Assembly (NCBI GenBank): GCA_964517465.1
Contig: CAZFEK010000001.1
Coordinates: 124,001-188,000 of the forward strand
Length of the DNA: 64,000 nt
Direction of reading: 5' to 3'
Source: JACPUX01 sp964517465
Lineage (GTDB): Bacteria > Pseudomonadota > Gammaproteobacteria > Burkholderiales > Casimicrobiaceae
Below, in pieces: positions 60,124 to 64,000 of the stretch. The position numbers were made by a program, and so were the translations under genes. The notes under the pieces are model-generated. The model searched no databases and was not told the DNA's origin. It saw only the letters and a list, made by a program, of their open reading frames with translations. Positions within the stretch are counted from its first letter, which is position 1. Each line of letters opens with the position of its first letter.

Positions 60124-61825
60124 ATCGCTGCTCTTTCTCATCGGTTGGCTCTGCGCCGCCTTCACTTTGGCCGCCGAACCGGCCCCCACGGCCAAGCCCG
60201 GAACTTTGCGGGTCGCGGTTTACGAGCAGTTTCCGCCCTATTCCCACGAAGGGCGCGGCATCGACGTCGATCTGGCGAGCGCGCTGGCTCGGCGCCTGGG
60301 GCTCGCGCTGGAGCTGGCATGGTTCCAATCCGGCGAAGAGGTGTCCGACGACCTGCGCAACATGGTTTGGAAGGGGCATTACCTCGGCACGCGCCGAGCC
60401 GATCTCCTGTTGCATGTGCCCCTCGATCCCGCGCTGCAAAGATCCAACGACAAGGTCAAGATATTTGGCGCCTACCATCGAGAATCCATGGCTTTGGCCA
60501 GCGACTCGATGCGTCTGCCGCGGCTCGACCCCGCCCGCGTTTTGGAGGCGCAAACCTGGGCCGGCGCGGCGATCGGCGTGGCGCTCGACAGCTGGGCGGA
60601 CACCCACTTGTTGCGAACGCTGGGCGCGCAGTCGCCGCACGCGATCAAACATTTTCGCGACAACGCCCAAGCGCTGGAGGCACTGCGCCGAGGCGAAGTA
60701 GCCGCGGTGCTGGCGCCGCGCAGCGAAATCGAAGGTTTGCTGCCGCGAGATTCCCGTTTTCACATTGCCCCCTACCGCATCCCCCCGCCCGCCCCCAGCA
60801 GTTGGACTTTAGGCATGGCGGTAGCGTCCGAGAAGGCCGGCTTGGCTGCCGCCATCGAAGCGGCGCTCGGGGAGCTGCGGGCCGATGGAACGCTGGCCCG
60901 GATCTTCGCTCGCCACGGCGTTTCCGCTGCTGGCGCGCCCCGGCCTACGCGCGCCTGGGTGCCCAATGAGAAGTCCGGAAGCCTCAGCCTGCTGGATGTC
61001 GACCAAGCCACCGTACTCACTGAACTTGCCGTCGGTGGCAGGCCGCGCGGAATCGCCCTTGACCGTCGCAGCGAGAAGCTGTTTGTCAGCGACGCACAGT
61101 TTCATCGGCTGCGACTCTTCGACGCAAAAGATGGCCGCCTGCTCAAGGAAGCCGCCACCGGAAATTCTCCCGAGGGCGTGCAGGTTTCCCCTGACGGCCT
61201 GCTGGTCGCCGTTGCGGTCGAGGAATCCAACAGCGTGCGGCTCTATGAAACTGCCACCTTGAACTTGGCCGGCGAAATTACCGTTCGCGGGAGCAACCCC
61301 GAACATCTCGCCTTCAGCCCGGATGGCCTCTGGTTGGCCGTGAGCGCCGAAGAAGCCGAGCAGGTCGATCTGATCGACCTGACCGCGCGCCGCACCGTCG
61401 GGCAAATCACCGTCGGGCGGCGGCCGCGCGGTTTGGCGTTTAGCCCGGACGGCAAGCGCCTCTTCGTGGCCTGCGAACTGGCCGGCAAGCTCTACGTCGT
61501 CGATTTCCCGGAACGCCGAGTTCTTGCCGCGCTCGACGCGGGGCACTTCAGCAATGGCGTCGCGCTGACGCCGGATGGCTCGCGGGTTTTCGTCAGCAAC
61601 GGCAAGGACGCCTCGGTCAGTGTGTACGACACCGGCAAGCTGGCCAGACTGGCCGACATCCGCGTCGGCGAACGTCCTTGGAACATGGCGATCACTGAAG
61701 ACGGAAGACGGCTCTTGGTCGCCAACGGGCGGAGCAACAGCGTCAGCGTCATCGATGTCGCCGGCCTGCGGGTAGTGGACGAAATCGCAGTCGGCGCTGC
61801 GCCCTGGGGCGTTGCCATCCAATGA
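60110..61825 (+). CDS. Fusion of extracellular binding protein and YVTN beta-propeller
   Basis: A 571-residue exported protein. The signal peptide is about 1-22. Residues about 30-270 form a family 3 periplasmic binding-protein domain (TLRVAVYEQFPPYSHEG start, later LRADGTLARIFARHGVSA), like the PedG/MoxJ-type proteins of quinoprotein systems. Residues about 285-571 are a beta-propeller built from repeats of the YVTN type, such as LAFSPDGLWLAVS, IDLTARRTVGQITVG and SNSVSVIDVAGLRVVDEI. In other organisms these two parts are usually separate genes beside PQQ dehydrogenases. Start GTG 60110. It probably serves the assembly or operation of a periplasmic dehydrogenase. Confidence 0.87.
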   Translation: MLPTRSLLFLIGWLCAAFTLAAEPAPTAKPGTLRVAVYEQFPPYSHEGRGIDVDLASALARRLGLALELAWFQSGEEVSDDLRNMVWKGHYLGTRRADLLLHVPLDPALQRSNDKVKIFGAYHRESMALASDSMRLPRLDPARVLEAQTWAGAAIGVALDSWADTHLLRTLGAQSPHAIKHFRDNAQALEALRRGEVAAVLAPRSEIEGLLPRDSRFHIAPYRIPPPAPSSWTLGMAVASEKAGLAAAIEAALGELRADGTLARIFARHGVSAAGAPRPTRAWVPNEKSGSLSLLDVDQATVLTELAVGGRPRGIALDRRSEKLFVSDAQFHRLRLFDAKDGRLLKEAATGNSPEGVQVSPDGLLVAVAVEESNSVRLYETATLNLAGEITVRGSNPEHLAFSPDGLWLAVSAEEAEQVDLIDLTARRTVGQITVGRRPRGLAFSPDGKRLFVACELAGKLYVVDFPERRVLAALDAGHFSNGVALTPDGSRVFVSNGKDASVSVYDTGKLARLADIRVGERPWNMAITEDGRRLLVANGRSNSVSVIDVAGLRVVDEIAVGAAPWGVAIQ

Positions 61826-62391
61826 CCCTGATCCGCCACCACCGGATCACTGCGCTCATCCACTGGACGCACGCCGGGCTGGTCTTCATTTTGCTGGCCC
61901 TGGGTTGGATCATGCTGACGCTGCCCAAGGGCGCGCCAAAGGCTCAGCTGATGGCGCTGCACAAGTCGCTCGGAATCTGCGCTTTGGCATTGATCCTGCT
62001 GCGCCTGGGATGGCGCGCCCGGCATCGATTCGCGCCTCAGCGGGACGGCAAAGTAGAGGTCCTGACTGAAACCCGGCAAGGCCTGCTGGTTCTCCTGCTT
62101 TTTCTGACTCCTTGCTTCGGTTTTCTGGGTACGGTCTTCGGCAAATATCCGCTGCGCTTTTTCGCCCTAGAGATCAGCAAACCCTTCGCGTCCAGCGAGT
62201 TCCTGTATCGCTTGTTCACCAGTCTGCATGCCGCTGCGGTCTGGGTATTGGCCGGTCTCGTGATCCTTCATCTGATCGGCGCAGTTCACCATCTCGTGTC
62301 CCGAAACGGCCTGGCCGGGCGCCTGCCGCCATTTCGGTCTCGGCCGCCCACATTGCCCGCGCAGGTGCCCACGGACGCTGCTCCAGATTGA
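61822..62391 (+). CDS. Cytochrome b561 family protein
   Basis: A 189-residue inner-membrane dihaem cytochrome b. There are four transmembrane helices, with haem-binding histidines in ITALIHWTHAGL, ALHKSLG, FTSLHAAAVW and LVILHLIGAVHH. It would move electrons between the quinone pool and a periplasmic partner, here possibly the PedF cytochrome. The start ATG overlaps the upstream stop as ATGA. The tail is proline-rich. Confidence 0.9.
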   Translation: MTLIRHHRITALIHWTHAGLVFILLALGWIMLTLPKGAPKAQLMALHKSLGICALALILLRLGWRARHRFAPQRDGKVEVLTETRQGLLVLLLFLTPCFGFLGTVFGKYPLRFFALEISKPFASSEFLYRLFTSLHAAAVWVLAGLVILHLIGAVHHLVSRNGLAGRLPPFRSRPPTLPAQVPTDAAPD

Positions 62392-62424
62392 CACAGTTGC
62401 GCCAAACTGGAGCAGCCATTGCGG

Positions 62425-63420
62425 TCACTCGCTGGCCTGAATGTCGAGATAGACCAGCGTCTGGTTGAGCAGCTGATAGGCGATTTCGCCAAAGGTCATG
62501 GGGCCGGTCATTCCGGCCGTGGATTTGCCCTCCAAGTTTGAATAAAGATAGTTGAGCACACAGTTGCAGGCGTAGGCCGGCGACGTCGCCCTTTGCGGCA
62601 AAACCGATCCGAAGGCGCGAAGGTAATCTTCTACGGGTGCCGCAGCGCGATAGACGATGCCGGGAAAAACCGGCGCATAGAAATCGACTCGGCCTTTTTC
62701 CCGGTCCAGCGCCTTGATGCTGACATTGACCTTGGCACCGCAGTAGTTCGCCACCAGCGGCAGCCGGGTGTCGTGGCCGGTGGCAAGGAAGTGGTCGGCC
62801 AGCCGGCCCGGCTTGCCGTCGATTTCGCACTCATCCACGGAAAAGCCCCCGGCGCCAAAAACCAGGGCGGGTCCGTGACCAGGCTGAAAGGGATTGACGA
62901 TATCGATCAGCGCGCGTTTCCCGGCGGGCAGAGGCACTTCCATCACGACCGCCATTTGGTCGCTGACTTGGCCGCTTTGCCCATGCACAACCTTGGGTGT
63001 CCGGCTTCCCAGTTCATCGAGGTGGATACCGGCAATCCAGCCCATGAGGGGCCGAAAGTACATCTCGGGATATTCTGGCGCATGCTGCGCGAAACTTTGA
63101 TGCGCCTCAGAGAATCCGGGAATGATGATCAAGGAGTAACCGTTTTCAGGCACATTGCGGGCAAGCTTGGAAAGGTTCGCCGTGGAATAGAAACGGATCA
63201 AAGGCGGTTCTTCGACCGCAATCTCCAGCGGTGTGACGAAGACTTCGCTTTGACTCGTCCGCCCGCCTTGGCGGTCCATGAAATAGGGAATGGTTCCGCC
63301 GATCCAGTTGCCTTTGGGAAGTTGGGCCAGCACTCGCTCATCGGCCGCCAAAGCCAAGTAGCGCCCGGTTTTGATCCATGCTGCAGCTTGTCCCACACTC
63401 ATCAGGCCAGCGGTGTTCAT
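62425..63420 (-). CDS. Conserved protein of unknown function (DUF6976-like)
   Basis: A 331-residue soluble protein starting MNTAGLMSVGQAAAWIKTGR, with the conserved-looking LPKGNWIGGTIPYFMDRQGG and several Cys/His positions later (YACNCVLNYLYSN). No signal peptide or membrane helix is seen. I believe it belongs to a family named DUF6976, but this is from memory. It converges on the cytochrome b561 gene (33 bp between stops). Its ATG overlaps the stop of the upstream gene as ATGA, so the two are made together. Its nearness to the quinoprotein locus is the only clue to function. Confidence 0.75.
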   Translation of the reverse strand: MNTAGLMSVGQAAAWIKTGRYLALAADERVLAQLPKGNWIGGTIPYFMDRQGGRTSQSEVFVTPLEIAVEEPPLIRFYSTANLSKLARNVPENGYSLIIIPGFSEAHQSFAQHAPEYPEMYFRPLMGWIAGIHLDELGSRTPKVVHGQSGQVSDQMAVVMEVPLPAGKRALIDIVNPFQPGHGPALVFGAGGFSVDECEIDGKPGRLADHFLATGHDTRLPLVANYCGAKVNVSIKALDREKGRVDFYAPVFPGIVYRAAAPVEDYLRAFGSVLPQRATSPAYACNCVLNYLYSNLEGKSTAGMTGPMTFGEIAYQLLNQTLVYLDIQASE

Positions 63421-64000
63421 GCGGGTCTCCCGCCGCCGGGGGCAATTGCCCGATGCATTTGGTGCAGCTCTTCTTGCAAGAGGGGTGCGTAACGCGTGAA
63501 GTAGTGATGGACTTCCTGCACTTTCATTTGCCGCACCGCCGGATCTTGGATCCTTCGCATCTGCTCGCGCAGTCGAGCCAAAAGCAACTTGAGGCTGAGG
63601 ATGCGTATGTCCAATTCCAGCTTGCCCTCGAGCAAGTTCTCCCAAACCGGATGCAGCGCCGAGGGCACGCCCCCGGGTTCCGCGCCGGGTTCCTGCGCCG
63701 GCGGCGCCGGCAGATGCCCGCTCACGCGCGTGCGCCCGCTCTCCAGGCCAAATTTGAATTTCCAAAGCTCATTGATGGAGAGGTTGAGCAAAGAACAGAC
63801 GGAGGGCAAGGACATACCCTCGGCAAGCAGGGCGGCCACCCGCAAGGCCAGCGCGCCAGTGAAAGGGGTATCGCCGTCGCCACACCAGGAATGCCGCGGA
63901 ATGGCTTGGTCGGCAGCGGCACGCAGATGGATGTAGCAGGTCAAACCGGCGAGGTCGACGTGGCGCCATACACGCTCGCTGCCGCCCTGCGTCGGAGCCA
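63417..64000 (-). CDS. Unknown protein with ISL3-transposase-like N-terminal pattern (partial)
   Basis: The frame is open to the right edge, so the start lies beyond the window; at least 193 residues are present. The first visible part reads ERVWRHVDLAGLTCYIHLR, then PRHSWCG and ALRVAALLAEGMSLPSVCSL. This resembles the zinc-ribbon plus helix-turn-helix that opens ISL3-family transposases (WRHLD...IH pattern), but no DDE catalytic domain follows. The C-terminal half is helical and charged (LKLLLARLREQMRRI). It may be a domesticated DNA-binding module. It is coupled by ATGA to the DUF6976-like gene. Confidence 0.6.
   Translation of the reverse strand, partial: APTQGGSERVWRHVDLAGLTCYIHLRAAADQAIPRHSWCGDGDTPFTGALALRVAALLAEGMSLPSVCSLLNLSINELWKFKFGLESGRTRVSGHLPAPPAQEPGAEPGGVPSALHPVWENLLEGKLELDIRILSLKLLLARLREQMRRIQDPAVRQMKVQEVHHYFTRYAPLLQEELHQMHRAIAPGGGRPA

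Overview
The window looks like a chromosomal segment of a GC-rich, aerobic, aromatic-degrading betaproteobacterium, probably of the Rhodocyclales or a related order. The signs are a double-length UvrA, the BoxR/BoxABC benzoyl-CoA epoxidation genes, the ruvCAB-ybgC-tolQRA order and a PedF-type cytochrome of a quinoprotein alcohol oxidation system. The genus is inference only. I found no rRNA, tRNA, CRISPR array, complete insertion sequence or prophage.

Left part (1-25.3 kb). A tandem UvrA gene leaves the left edge; it carries an in-frame, three-copy 111-bp repeat. Next comes a benzoate locus in two divergent arms around 18.8-19.4 kb. The leftward arm holds a DUF4863 protein, benzoate-CoA ligase, a response regulator, a sensor kinase, a lone periplasmic binding protein, a five-gene branched-chain-type ABC importer, an alpha/beta hydrolase, a thioesterase, a metallophosphoesterase and a glutathione transferase. 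The rightward arm is boxR-boxC-boxB-boxA plus a hemerythrin-domain gene. Together they would import benzoate, activate it to benzoyl-CoA, epoxidise it (BoxA/BoxB) and open the ring (BoxC), under a BoxR repressor with a TGCA-rich operator over its own promoter. The aldehyde dehydrogenase BoxD, which completes the upper pathway, is not in the window.

Middle (25.3-46.3 kb). This is mostly housekeeping and cell-envelope genes: glnS, xseA overlapped by a thiolase, a GNAT/OsmC/SDR group, a lipoprotein hydrolase, an AraC regulator, aroC, a DUF2339/DUF3999 pair, a TPR-GT41-GT2 fusion glycosyltransferase directly behind an MFS-PlsC fusion, and an ArsR/amidohydrolase pair. Three DnaA-box-like 9-mers lie between glnS and xseA.

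Right part (46.4-64 kb). yebC-ruvC-HAD-ruvA-ruvB-ybgC-tolQ-tolR-tolA run rightward as one compact block with several overlapping starts; tolB and pal do not follow. After an unknown 590-residue protein come an FKBP isomerase coupled to pepN, and then an alcohol/quinoprotein-type locus. That locus has an AcoR-like sigma-54 activator facing a pedF cytochrome c gene with a good -24/-12 promoter, followed by a binding-protein/beta-propeller fusion and a cytochrome b561. Opposite them are two poorly known coupled genes, the outer one truncated by the right edge.
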